A DNA stretch of 64,000 bases. Source: Paramecium pentaurelia (taxonomy: Eukaryota > Ciliophora > Oligohymenophorea > Peniculida > Parameciidae). The translations under genes and the position numbers were made by a program. The stretch is from the NCBI GenBank assembly GCA_905183005.1, contig CAJJDO010000098.1, forward strand, positions 310,001 through 374,000, written 5' to 3'. Below, in pieces: positions 1 to 11,655 of the stretch. Each line of letters opens with the position of its first letter. Positions within the stretch are counted from its first letter, which is position 1. Under the pieces are notes generated by a model, which worked only from the letters and a program-made list of their open reading frames with translations, was not told where the DNA came from and ran no database searches.

Positions 1-1
1 T

Positions 2-223
2 TATTATAAAGGAATAAGAAAATTTGAAGATGGAGTATAGGATGTAATTGATGGATTTTAATATTATTGTTAATAATTGATATATGATGATGGAATTGGT
101 AGATGTCTTTTGTAATTTACTGTGAAATATAAATACAATAAGTTTAAATATTTATTGTATTTATAATTATTTGGATACCTCGTTATAATTTATGTTTAAA
201 TATAATTAAAATATATATACTGA
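2..223 (+). CDS. possible 3' end of a gene cut by the window edge
   Basis: Reading from base 2 with TAA/TAG as glutamine gives 73 open codons to TGA at 221-223. The first half looks protein-like (acidic and aromatic residues around DDGIGRCLLQF); the second half is very AT-rich and could instead be intron or 3' UTR. A GTAATTTACTG... stretch near 113 could be a 5' splice site. No family is recognised. It may be a chance opening. Confidence 0.2.
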
Positions 224-870
224 ATGCTATTTATTTTAATGATTGAAGGAAATTACTTATCAGAAACACCTATAATTTAGGGATGAAATTAAAAAAATAT
301 GGGAATTCCAAAAAAGAGAGTGTGATTTTAGATTATGAATATTAAAAATATTGATAATGGATTTATGAATAATTGGATAGTTTTGGTAAAAATACTTAAA
401 TAAAATAGCATTTTAGATTAAATTTGAGTATGAACATCAATATTTAGTATAATTAATAATGATTTTGAATTTTACTGGGGTTAAAATGGGAGAGTAGGAG
501 AAAGAAGGGAGACTGATTTCAATAAGTAATAACCAATAGACTAAATTGGTATTGAGACTACATGAGTGTAGTGTGTAGATGAATGTTGGATTATTTAATG
601 ATAAATAAAATTTTTGTCAGATTTAATTGTATAAATATATCGATAAGGTTTCTAATGGAAGAATGAAGTTAAATTAGGGGGGTAAAGTAATATTGACTTT
701 ATTAATTAGAAAATCTTGATTCTTTCGCACTATATATTCTCGATTAAATGATTCAAGTTAACTAAATTTTAAACAAAAATAAAGCATGCAATCCAATTCC
801 TTTTCATACAGTACTTGTCCTTACTAATTTTAACCAAGTAACATAATTAAACCATTATACAGATTTTGCC
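224..870. other. intergenic, no convincing gene
   Basis: AT-rich sequence with scattered TGA in all plus frames. A purine-rich stretch near 480-580 is denser in G than its surroundings and could be a remnant of an old gene, but no frame stays open for long. The promoter of the SANT-like gene should lie at the right end. Confidence 0.4.
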
Positions 871-1506
871 ATGAATCCACAAGTGTATTACTCTAACTAC
901 AACCCTTACTATCCTTAAGTTTCAACCTATATGGTAATCACTTATTGTTATCAATGTTTAGGCGCCTTAACCATATCTATAGAATGAATCTTATCCTCTG
1001 AATTACTTTTAATAATAAAACTAAATCAACTGGAGTACAGAACAAACTTAGATGAAATTGCCTTAAATCACAATTTCTCCTTACATTAAATAGGAAGACA
1101 ATTTCATTAATTAAAATGATATTCCTTCTCTAAATCTCTGTGAGAAGAAGAATGAAGAGGATAATTCAGACAAACTCTTGTAGAAAGTAGAGACAGTGAG
1201 ACAGGTTAAAAAATCCAATAGTTAGATAATTCAAAACCGTAGAGGTAATCTTATATTCTAATTTTAGGACATTGGACAAACGAAGAACATTATAAATATT
1301 TAAAATTTGTTCGATAACATAAAGAATTATTCTAAACAAGTGTCTAAAAAAAGCTGAATAGAGTTTTTAAAATGATGTCAATTGAAATACCGACTCGTAC
1401 TGCTTGTTAGTGTCGTTCTCATTACTCGAAATTTAACCCATTAGATCATATTGTAAGAATCCCTGAACCATATTTAGGGTAAAGTAAGAAGAAAATTAGT
1501 CAATGA
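871..1506 (+). CDS. SANT/Myb-like protein with GHWT motif (paralogue 1)
   Basis: Three exons with introns at 934-961 (28 nt) and 1245-1267 (23 nt) give 194 residues. The N-terminal half is low-complexity (Tyr/Asn/Pro, then Gln-rich). The C-terminal third holds the domain GHWTNEEHYKYLKFV, then SVQKKLNRVFKMM, then TRTACQCRSHYSKFNP: three predicted helices with the tryptophan and the Q-x-R-S-H signature of SHAQKYF-type Myb/SANT domains. It ends in a short basic tail. The gene at 30142 has the same domain and order, so the two are paralogues. Inference: a nuclear DNA-binding protein. The target is unknown. A SANT domain that binds protein rather than DNA is also possible. Confidence 0.65.
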
Positions 1507-1755
1507 TGAACAGGTTTATGAGCGTATGTTCAACAATACTTAACAAAATGACTGAGATTGATCCATTATTGTATAATGTCGATATTATTAAAATTCAGTT
1601 CTATAAAATATATCTTAAATTAAATAAATTATTATTACATCTTATATACAAATGCATCCAAATATTAATTACTATTATTTAATTACTAAATCTAAGAATT
1701 ATAGTTTTTATATTTACATATAACATTATATATTTATATAATACCTGAAATTATA

Positions 1756-2808
1756 ATGTCAGAATACTTTTCTAAATTAGTATTGATTTATTCTTAACTT
1801 TTAGTTTAGAGCATCCAGTCCTAAGGCCAATATGCGTCATGCCTAAAGTATGTAAACAATCAATTGTACGAGTTAGGAAAATAAATCCCTAAAGATTTTG
1901 CTTAATAAATCCTTTAAAATGACATTATATTGGTTTTAAGTGAATACACTAACGATGATGCACTTAGAAATCTAATTAATTTGTATATGGTAAATTACTT
2001 TCATATTTATATTTAGTTAGGAGTTGAACACTTTAAGGAAATACAAGATTAATCATACAAATATTTTCAAATTCAATTGAATAAATTAATACTTAATCCA
2101 GTTGTCACTCAAACTCCAATCCCTCCCTAATAGAAGCCTCAAGAATCACCTAAAATTCAGAAAAAAAATCTACCTCTTCCAAAAATAGATGTTAATATTC
2201 AGCAAAATCAAGAAATTTAGGATTAATAATATTCAAAGACTGCTGTTGTTATGCGAGATATTTAAGCATCCACATTTAATTTTAATGAGGATTCCATTAC
2301 TGAAACTATCAATTAGAAAATTAATAATAAACATAATAATAATAATACATCAAGTGTTGATTTAGATCATGAATTATTGCAAAATGATATACAAAATAGA
2401 GTTTAATCATAATAAGATGAAAGAAAAGAAAATATGACTTTAGACCTAAAATAATAGCTATTTTTATTTGATGAAAATAAAGAAGCAAGTGATCTTATTG
2501 ATTAATACAAAAGTGATTAATAAAAAATTGAAAAAATTAAAAATGATTAAATAAGCAAATAAACTACAGCTTTCCTTATGAAATTATCACAAAGAAATAA
2601 TAAAAGAAAAATGAATACTTAAATAGTTACAAATATTAATAGGTATAACTCATAACCAACTTTGCAGAATTAAAATGGATATAATTCTGAATAACGTCCT
2701 ATAGAAGAGTAAATTATACCTGAAGATAAAAATGAGTCAAGTTCTAAAATCACCTCAAGTGACAAAAATACTAAAAAATTTTAATTTGATGAATTATAGG
2801 ATAGTTGA
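1756..2808 (+). CDS. Gln/Asn-rich protein of unknown function
   Basis: Open from ATG 1756 to TGA 2806-2808, 350 residues. A 27-nt GTAAATT...TTTAG segment at 1990-2016 looks like an intron but is a multiple of three without TGA, so the protein is 341 residues if it is spliced. The first ~110 residues are helical and hydrophobic (KLVLIYSQLL, LNDIILVLSEY-like stretches) and may form a small helical domain. The rest is polar and disordered, rich in Gln, Asn, Lys and Ser. I do not recognise the family. A faint resemblance of the first helix to Sec31-type helical repeats is too weak to use. Confidence 0.6.
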
Positions 2809-3657
2809 TAAAATAAATTAGAATTAAAGTTAATCTATAAATAAATGTGACAATCAAATTTGTATTTTATTTACTTTCTTGTTTCTTATTGTCTACATAG
2901 GCACGTTTTCATTAAAATATTATAAAAGATTTTAAAATATTCAAGTTTTATCAAAATTATTAATACTAATTAATATATTAAATTTTATTATCCTTATATT
3001 TATTTTTTTTTAAATAAGGTTCTATAAAAAATATTGGTTGCAATTCATATTTAGAAAATAAGATTGTATTACTATTTATCATTTTAATTGACTCTATATA
3101 AATATTTTGATCTTTTTAATTTTTAACTCAAAAAATTTCCAATATTATCTTATCCTAATGAGTTTACTGAATTACTTTAAGAAATATCATAGGTTTACTG
3201 AATCATTTTAAGATGTTATTGCAATAGCAATAGCATTTTCATACAGTGTTATTATTACAATATAAATAAAAATAATATTATTAATATAATTAATTAATTT
3301 ATTTTCAGATTAAATATCTTGAGTTTAGAAATTATAAAAAATTTGCATTTATCCTGTTAAAAAACAATCAAAGTCTTATGAATTCTATTTATAAGATTTA
3401 TTGAGTACACAAATAATAGTTTTATTATTAATTTGATATACATGAAAAAGAAGTAGAATAAAATAATATTATGTTCCTATTAATACATAATCATTTATTA
3501 TATGATGAAATTTAATTTATGATATTCGAGTGCTATATAAATAATTTTATATAGATATTAGATTAAGAATTCCTTGATATTTTCAGCATTTAATTTAAAT
3601 CTTATATTCATATTAAAATTGAAATGGAATTTAAGAAATTAAAAAAAAAATTCTTTA
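2809..3657. other. convergent intergenic spacer
   Basis: About 850 bp between two converging genes. Both strands are strongly AT-rich with frequent TGA/TCA. Near 3150-3220 a short motif (TTTACTGAAT..TTTAAGA) occurs twice about 30 bp apart. No gene can be supported. Confidence 0.4.
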
Positions 3658-3984
3658 TCATTTCATTAGCCAATTAGTTAAAAGAATAAACAATATGACT
3701 ATGCCTAATGTTCTACTTATTAATATTAAAGCTTGTTATTCATCATTTATTTTTTTGATTTATTTCTCTTACAAGACAATTTATAATTATAATTGTTTTA
3801 CTTAATTTTCTAATTTTTATTACTTTGAATCTAATTCTTGGATTCTCTCATAATTTAAATCTTAATTTTTTTGAGGACTAATCAAAAATTTTTATTATAA
3901 AATCTAGCTTTCACTTTTAATTTATCTTCTGACATGAACCATTGAAGGTTAATCAGCAATAATTTGACTTGAATTTAATTAGTC

Positions 3985-4046
<62 letters not shown>

Positions 4047-5232
4047 GTTATTATTGTTATTATTATTCTTTTTATAATTCTTTTAATTTTAATGATTCTG
4101 CTAATCTTGCTTTAGCATATGGTATATAATATGTTTCAAGAACTCTTTTTGATTCAATTGCACCTGCATTATCTACTTAATTAGAAATTATCATAATTCT
4201 TTATTACCATTCAATAGTAAATGTACATTCAATACGACTATTAGTGTAATAAATAACATATATACAATTTTTTATGTCCAATTCTAATAGCTTTTTCATG
4301 TGACATCATTTTATAACAATCACTCTTTGGTAATCCTGAAGTTTCTGATTAAACTTAGACAATAAATTCATTTTAATTAATCAATAGCAATCTTTGAGTC
4401 ATTTTGACTTTAGGATTAATAGTACCAAAGAATGGTAATTTTGTAGGATGCACATAATTAATGGTTCTAGTAGGTAAGTTTTGAATTTATTATTATTCAT
4501 GAGATGGTCCTTTAGATTAATTGCCTGTTCTTAAGTACTCAGGTACTTATGGAACATAAGGATCACATTTAATTTATTAATCTCCAAGAATTTATTCAAA
4601 AAAGAAATGTAGAACATTTTAATATTATTTTGTTTTATCCACTTCTTTTATTGTAAGATTGAAATATTAACTTGGTTAATAAGGAATGTCATCATAGAGT
4701 AATGCAAAGATTTCATGTATATCTAATCCTTCTATTTCAAAAATGGTAGGTGGATTGTATTAATTGCCATCTTTAAGTTTTATTAATTAAGGTAGAATTT
4801 GTTAACTTAAATTATTATAGGCATCCCAATCAAATGTATCATTTTCAAGGATGGGTTCAAAATCTTCATTTTTTAAATTAATGCTTCTTAAAATTTCCAT
4901 AATTTATGGCCTTTGTGCATAGAAATTTCTAAAAAACAGTTAATTTTATTTGTGAGTAGTAATTATCAACACATCATTTTCTTCATTTTCATTAAATTCT
5001 TTGATTTAGGAATCTTATATAGGTAGAAGAATGTACATTGTAATTTTGTGATTTATTGATTGAATCCAAATGAGGTTGTAGAATAATTAAATAGAGATGA
5101 GAAATGTAATGATTTTTCCATAATAAATAGCTTTCCTTTTTTCCATCTATCTTATTGGATGCTTCCATCAAGCATGTCACAAGAAAATACCTGAATTAAT
5201 CGATCACTATGAACATTATTTTGATTTATCAT
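3658..5232 (-). CDS. GRAM-VASt (Lam/GRAMD1-type) tail-anchored sterol-transfer protein
   Basis: Minus-strand gene, 507 residues, introns at 5014-5036 (23 nt, ending AAG) and 4238-4265 (28 nt). Order: a GRAM domain at ~30-110 (GKLFIMEKSLHFSSLFNY; then DVLIITTHKQNQLFFRNF), a VASt/ASTER-like lipid-binding domain at ~140-350, a poly-Gln run encoded by TAA repeats at ~370-400, a coiled coil, and a C-terminal membrane helix (TLGIVILFILLTNWLMK) as the last residues. GRAM-VASt-TM is the defining order of the Lam/Ysp and GRAMD1/Aster proteins, which sit in the ER and move sterol at membrane contact sites. The domain order is seen; sterol as ligand is inferred from the family. It starts 237 bp from the divergent carrier gene. 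Confidence 0.82.
3985..4067. repeat. (TTA)n microsatellite coding poly-Gln
   Basis: About 83 bp of TTA triplets with a few TTG interruptions. On the minus strand it reads TAA/CAA in frame inside the GRAM-VASt gene, so it is a glutamine tract and not intergenic simple sequence. Confidence 0.9.
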
Positions 5233-5469
5233 TTTAAATTAAATAATTTTATATATCGATATAAATGAGAATCTTTGAATGAAAAGATCAATCTTCTTTT
5301 AAGCTACATAGTTTGTTTATAATAATTTTTTATAATAATTATTAATCATATTGCGAATTAAAAGATTTATAGTAAAATTTTATTACCCATTATTGGACCA
5401 TTGAGATTGTAAAACAAACTCAAAGCAAATTTAATAATTTTAACTTACAAACAAGAAAACGTATACAGT

Positions 5470-6489
5470 ATGTCAGAGCAATCAATATCCGATGTTCTCA
5501 GTGGAGCATTTGCAGGAGTATGTTTTAGACTTTTTGGACATCCTTTTGAGTAAAAAATCTTATATATATTGTAGTACTATTAAGGTGAGAATGATTATGG
5601 GAAACTCAAAAAAGTCAATTTTTAGAACGGGTTTGGACATTTATAAAAAAGAAGGAGTAATGAATTATTTCAGCTTAGTTTAAAGCTTATTATAAAGGAA
5701 TGCTATCTCCAATATTGGCTGAAGTACCTTGTAATGCAGTAATGTTTGCAGTATATGAAGCAGTATATCGTGAGCTTTGTCCTTATCCATACAGTAATCA
5801 ACCATAATTTGCTTCATGTAAGATAAAATTTCTATAATAGGGCTAATTGCTGGTGGAGTCAGTGGAGTAGCTTATGCAATGGTAGTATGTCCAGCTGAGA
5901 TGATTAAATGTTTACTTCAAATGCAAATAAAAAATATTGATAATGAATTGAGGTCTCCATTAAGATGTGTAATCACCTTATTATAGAGAGAGGGCATTAG
6001 AGGATTGTTCAAAGGATTAGTGGCTACAATAATTAGAGATGTCCCTTAGAATGCAGGTATTTATTAATTCTATAAGCTTTTTAGCTTTCTTTACAACATA
6101 TGAATATACAAAATATTTATTCAAACAAAGGAATAGCTCAGATGATATTAATTTTTGGTAGGCATTAGTTTGTGGAGGGTTGAGTGGTATAGCTTGTTGT
6201 CTTGCTTCATATCCTTTGGATGTTGTTAAAACTTAACTATAATGTGAGGCTGCTTTGTTCAAATCTCAAAGAAAATTCAGACCTTTATTGATGGATGGAG
6301 GTGTAATTATGTGTACTACACACATTTTACAAAAAAACGGAATCATGGGTAATTTAAATTATATAAAATATAGGTTTCTTTAATGGAATCTAAAGTTGTC
6401 TTATTTATTATTTAATTGGATGTTCTGCCTAATTTACAGGTTATTATTATGCATAATAACTTTTCAAATAAGCACTTCCTATTTATTGA
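5470..6489 (+). CDS. mitochondrial carrier family (SLC25) protein
   Basis: Six exons; introns at 5550-5574, 5657-5678, 5818-5840, 6057-6084 and 6349-6373 (22-28 nt). The 298-residue product is the usual length for an SLC25 carrier and has three tandem repeats of ~100 residues. Signature motifs appear after splicing: HPFDTIKVRM in repeat 1, CPAEMIKCLLQMQ in repeat 2 and YPLDVVKTQLQ in repeat 3, each P-x-[DE]-x-x-[KR]. Members exchange metabolites across the inner mitochondrial membrane. The order of the cysteine-rich repeats suggests a carnitine/ornithine-like branch, but substrate cannot be read with confidence. The start was chosen because MSEQSISDVLSGAFAG leads straight into helix 1. Confidence 0.92.
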
Positions 6490-6639
6490 TTGTATTATTT
6501 ATTTTAATAAATATATACTTATCTTTTTAATAATTTAATATTATATCAATATGTAAAGCCATAAGTGCATCCAAACAGATATTACAATAAATTTAATAAA
6601 AGAATCAGTTCTAAATAAGCAGTATTAAAATTATTAATA
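6490..6639. promoter_or_regulatory. short spacer carrying the kinase promoter
   Basis: 150 bp between the carrier stop and the kinase start, both on the plus strand. It must hold the carrier 3' end and the kinase promoter. No defined motif can be named. Confidence 0.3.
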
Positions 6640-8316
6640 ATGTATAACCATTATCATAATTTACAGGAGAGAATTTCGCCTAAAAATCATCAAATAAATA
6701 GCAATTTTCCATCTGATAGATTTCATAATAGTAAATCCCCTCTTGCTATTGATAAAATGCTTCAAAATCCGATTAAAAAGAACTCTCAAGATAGAACTAT
6801 ATTGTAATATGAATTCATAATTTTAGTAACTCCATCAATTTCAATGACGATGCATAGTTATAGAAAACACCTTATTTCTTAAGCATTGACAGTTTTCGAT
6901 CTAGATCAAAAAGTCCAATGCAAATAACTATTTAAAAATCACCAAAACAATCTGAAATACCAATAAAAAAGAATTTAGCAAATGAATTTTACTTAAATTG
7001 GAATAAGCTATCATTAGAAAAGACATTAAAATAAAAATAATTGATTAATCTAAATATTAATATGAATGATATTGCTTAGGTATTTTAAGGACCTTAATCA
7101 AATATAAATAATAAATAAAACTTAAAAAAATTTGAAAACATCTTCCAATAATTACTTGTTAAGTATGGATCAACATAATAATTATAAAAAACAACAATTA
7201 AAAAATAATAATATGATGATAATGAAAATGATGAAGAACTAAAAATTGACACATAAATTTGTGTAAATAAATCTAATTTTGCTTATCATTTCATAATAGG
7301 TAAAGGAGGTTTTGGTAAAGTATGGAAAGTTGAATTAAAAAAAAATAGAACCCTATATGCAATGAAAGAAATGTCAAAGGCTAAAATTATGGCTAAAAGA
7401 AGTGTGAATTCTGTATTAAATGAACGCAATCTTCTGACTTAATTTAAACATCCATTTTTAATTAATATGGTCTACTCTTTTTAAGATAGAGAAAACTTAT
7501 ATTTAGTTATGGATCTATTAACTGGAGGCGACTTAAGACAACATTTAGGAAGATTAAGGAGATTCAATGAACTATAAACTAAATTTTTTGTTTCTTGTAT
7601 TCTATTAGCACTTGAATATCTACATAATTAAAATGTTATTCATAGAGATGTTAAACCTGAAAATATTGTTTTAGATTCCAAAGGTTATGCAAGATTAACT
7701 GATCTAGGTATTGCTAGAATATGGAGACCTGATAATTCATCAGATAATAGTGGAACCCCAGGTTATATGGGTATATCTTAATTTCATTCTATTCATAGCT
7801 CCTGAAGTAATGTGTAGATAAAATCATACTATTGCTGTTGATTATTTTGCTTTAGGAGTTATGACTTATGAATTTATGTTAGGTCATAGACCATATAATG
7901 GAAAATCAAGATAAGAAATTAAAGATTAAATCATATCCAAATAAGTTTAAGTAAAAAGAAATCAAATTCCAAATGATTGGTCTCTTGAAGCTGCTGATTT
8001 TATAAATAAATTAATTTAGAGAAAACAAATAAATAGATTAGGATTTAATGGACCTGAAGAAATTAAGAACCATATTTGGTTATAAGGTGTTCCATGGAAT
8101 AAATTATTAAAAAAAGAAATTTAATCTCCTTTTATTCCATCAGTAATTAATTATATTAAAAAATAGCCTATATAAGAGAATTTAGAATACAATATTAGTA
8201 TAGAAACAGAATCATAAGATGAATTAATAATTGAAAATAGATTATTGTTAAAAAAGAACTCTATTTAAAGTAAAACTTTTACATATTTTAGATTTATTTG
8301 TTGGATATAATTATGA
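6640..8316 (+). CDS. AGC-type protein kinase, YANK/STK32-like
   Basis: Three exons with introns at 6804-6826 and 7771-7798, 541 residues. A disordered Asn/Lys/Gln N-terminus of ~205 residues precedes a full kinase domain: GKGGFGKVW (Gly loop), YAMKEMSK (Lys), HRDVKPEN (catalytic loop), TDLGIAR, then GTPGYMAPEVM across the second intron. The metal-binding motif is DLG where most kinases have DFG; DLG is tolerated in active AGC kinases. The NERNLL..FKHPFL and LTGGDLR stretches fit the STK32/YANK branch, which ciliates have expanded. It should be catalytically active on Ser/Thr. No hydrophobic-motif tail is obvious. It converges with the pseudokinase gene, 113 bp apart. Confidence 0.87.
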
Positions 8317-8429
8317 TTAAAATACTAAAATAAATATGAGGCTAACTAAAAGCACAAGTAGCACTCTAAATTTAAATTGATTTTGATTAAATATTTGATT
8401 ATAGTTTACAAAATTTAGTTGTATAAAAA

Positions 8430-11400
8430 TCAATTATGCTATTCTGTTACTTTTTTATAGAAGAGTAGTGGTTAAAATTCATAGGTTTGATAATGATTAA
8501 TAATTTCATTTATGAGATTTTAATCATTTAAATATTTATGCAACTTTACTTTTATTATTTATTTAATCTTATTTTGATAATTATAGTTTAGATTAGTTAT
8601 ATATTCATTATCCTCTTAAAGTTTCATAATTTTAAAAGGTTCGATTTATCCGCCCAAACATGTACGATATTTTTCAATTAAACTTTGAATTTTCTACTCT
8701 TCTTATTTACATGATTGAATATCTTAATTTAATTAATTGTAAGAATTCATTTAAACTTAGCTTTAAATCTAAGACTATTAAATCTCTTAAACTAATTTTT
8801 TATTTTTGAGAGATAAAAATCTATTTAAGTATCTTTAACAATGATATAATTTGATATAGACAATTAAAGTGAAGAGTTCTAAGTAACTAATTTGATTTTA
8901 TTGATATTATTCATTAAATTTTTGAATTTAATTTAAGGATGGAATTGTTTTAAGTGTTTAATTAATCTAAATTAATAAAACTTAAACTTTTGATATATGT
9001 ATTTATAATTAATTATTGCTGTAATTATACATTTATTCTACTACTTCTTGCAATTCTTATTATAATTCTTATTTTTTAGATTTAATTCCATTCCATTAAT
9101 CTATAATTTGTTTATAAAACTCATTGTCATCAAAAAATCTGAGTCTGAATTTTACTAATTCTTTTTAATTTATAATTTCTTTAAGTTTAAAGGCAAATTC
9201 TTCATAATTTTTTTCAGAAAAGATTTAAAAATTCTAATTGTAAATACCATTTTAAATAAATTCTTTTCTATTTTCTTCAATTACTAGATTATTTAATTGT
9301 AATTTTCTTTAACATTCTAATAATATTTCACTTTATTAATTTAATGTTTCAATCAATATTTTGACATTCTCTTATTAATTTTTAATTATATTGATATCTG
9401 TACATTAAATTTCATCTGTTTCTAAATAAGCTTAAATTAATCCATATAAATCAATTAATTAATTAAGGAGATCCTCCATTTACTATTTCAAATTAGATTA
9501 ATCTTATGTTTAATAAATTATTGATTATGAATTTAATTATAAAGTTGACCATTCTACATAATTACTGATTTTAATAAGGTTTTCATTAAAAAATTGAATT
9601 CTTTAAATTTATGGGAGTAAAGTTTCAATTTATTAATTTTAACAACTTTAAAATAATTATTGTAATTCTTAATTAAAATTTTATCTCTACAAAAATAATT
9701 TTTAAATTTTATCAAAAAAATAACTATTATTTTAGTTTTATGTAATTAACGTATTATCTTTATGTTATAATTCTTATAATTTTGTTATTTGAGCATCTAC
9801 TATTTCTGAATACTTTTTAAATAAATTCCTAGTTTTATTCTCTAAATTTATTTTCTATCGTTTTAATTTTTTTTCTAAATATTCCAATTCTATTTCCTTT
9901 TCAATAGAATCCATTTCAATTCTAATAATAATCAACTATTTTTAAAATTTCCTATTTCTTTATGCTATTTATAAGGATTATTAATCTTCTAACTAATCTT
10001 ACTATTCTTAAATTTCATTTAAAGTATTTATGAGCATATCATATTATTATTATTTTTATGTTCTAATCAAAAAATTATCTAATTATTATTTCAAAAATTC
10101 TAATTATTTTTTATTGTCCTAAATTATTTTTTATTATAAAGCTATTGGACCATTAAAATATGTTTATTCTCCTCTAATTTGATTTTCATAAATTGTCATT
10201 TATAAATTATAATCTAATAAAAGTTGTTATTTAATCTGTAAAGTTATTTCTCTAATAATTTCACATTTCTTTTCTTCCCAACGTTATTCTATATTTTTTT
10301 CTTATTTTTAAATCATATCGTTAGTTTAAACATAAAATTCTTGTTGGAATTGCTTAAATAAATCATCTCTTTTTTACCATTTTTCTAAATAATTCTAATA
10401 TCCCTATTCTGATGTTGCATAAATTTAATCAATATTCTATTCCTTCTAATTTAAAAATAATAGATTTTGAATGCTTTAATTGATTTCATCTTATATAATC
10501 TCAATCTTTACTTTTTTCATACATATTTATTTTTTTTCAAGACATAATTATAATTCTTCTCCAAATTAATTTTCAAGTTAAATTTATAATTATTATTAGA
10601 AATTGCTTAATTATAATTAATAGTTAACATTCCACTATTATTATTTTAAATTACTATAATCAACAATACCTTATTCTTAGTTCTATAAGTAAAATTTAGT
10701 CTAGTTTTAACAAAACTTTTATAAATTTGAAATTAATAAGTTAAGAGATATCCTATCTTAACTTTTGATTACTAACATTTATTTTATTAATTTTTTAATA
10801 TTCCTATCTATTTAATTACCATTTTACTCAATAAATTCATAAATAGATTCTTACGATAACAGTTTATTGTTGTCTTTAAATATACTCTATCCAGTTAGCA
10901 TCTAATACCAAATTACTCCCAGAGACCATACATCTACTGATTTATCATAATATTCATTTTCTAGAATTTCAGGAGCTAAATATTCAATCGATCCTATTTC
11001 AAGTGATTTATTTAAATCTTCACAATTATCAAATTAAACTAATCCGAAGTCTAAAAGCTTGAGTTTAATCTATTTATCTTAATCTTCACAAACAACAAAG
11101 TCTATAGGTTTTAAATTTCTATGAAATGTGTCGAATCTATGCAATTCTTAAATAGCTTAAACTATCTAATGAAGTATATATTAAACAATACCTAAAGGAA
11201 TAAAAGGCATTTTTCTATTTATTATTTATTTATGAATTCATTTTCAAAAATAAAATCATGTAATGATTTTTTCATTTTCTCAAGAATTATAAACACTTTT
11301 GATTATTGTATTTCAAAAATTTTGATTTCAATAATGTGTTATTATTTGATACATTATTGAAGCCTTAATAAATTCGCTTCTGGAAATGTAATTTTAGATT

Positions 11401-11533
11401 ATTCTTTTAAAGTTACTAATTCCCCTGTTTAAACTATTTTTGCTTTATAAACTTTAAATTAATCTCCTACTAAATATTAATCATATTTCTAAATTTAGTA
11501 TCCTTATAATGTTATTTAATCAATTTACTACAT
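8430..11533 (-). CDS. pseudokinase (HRN) fused to ~790-residue coiled coil
   Basis: Minus-strand gene of 1025 residues with one intron (11166-11191, 26 nt). A kinase-like domain fills residues ~15-230. The Gly loop is degenerate (YLVGDQFKVYKAK). Lys is kept in LVTLKEQ. The catalytic loop reads HRNLKPID, so the catalytic Asp is Asn and the following Asn is Asp. DFG is intact and LAPEIL follows. The remaining ~790 residues are Gln/Glu/Lys/Leu-rich heptad sequence, predicted as long coiled coil with several breaks. Inference: a scaffold or allosteric protein rather than a kinase. It lies head to head with another ~1000-residue coiled-coil gene, 116 bp between starts, so the two may share a promoter. 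Confidence 0.8.
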
Positions 11534-11649
11534 ATTATAATTAATAAATTCTTAGTGAATTATTGGAGAATAAATAACTAAAATTAAATACAAAATATTT
11601 AATAGAAAAAGATTAATCTATTAAATAATTTAATATATTAAATTACTAA
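11534..11649. promoter_or_regulatory. bidirectional promoter, 116 bp
   Basis: Spacer between divergent start codons of two giant coiled-coil genes. It is nearly pure A/T. No discrete element can be assigned. Confidence 0.4.
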
Positions 11650-11655
11650 ATGTAA

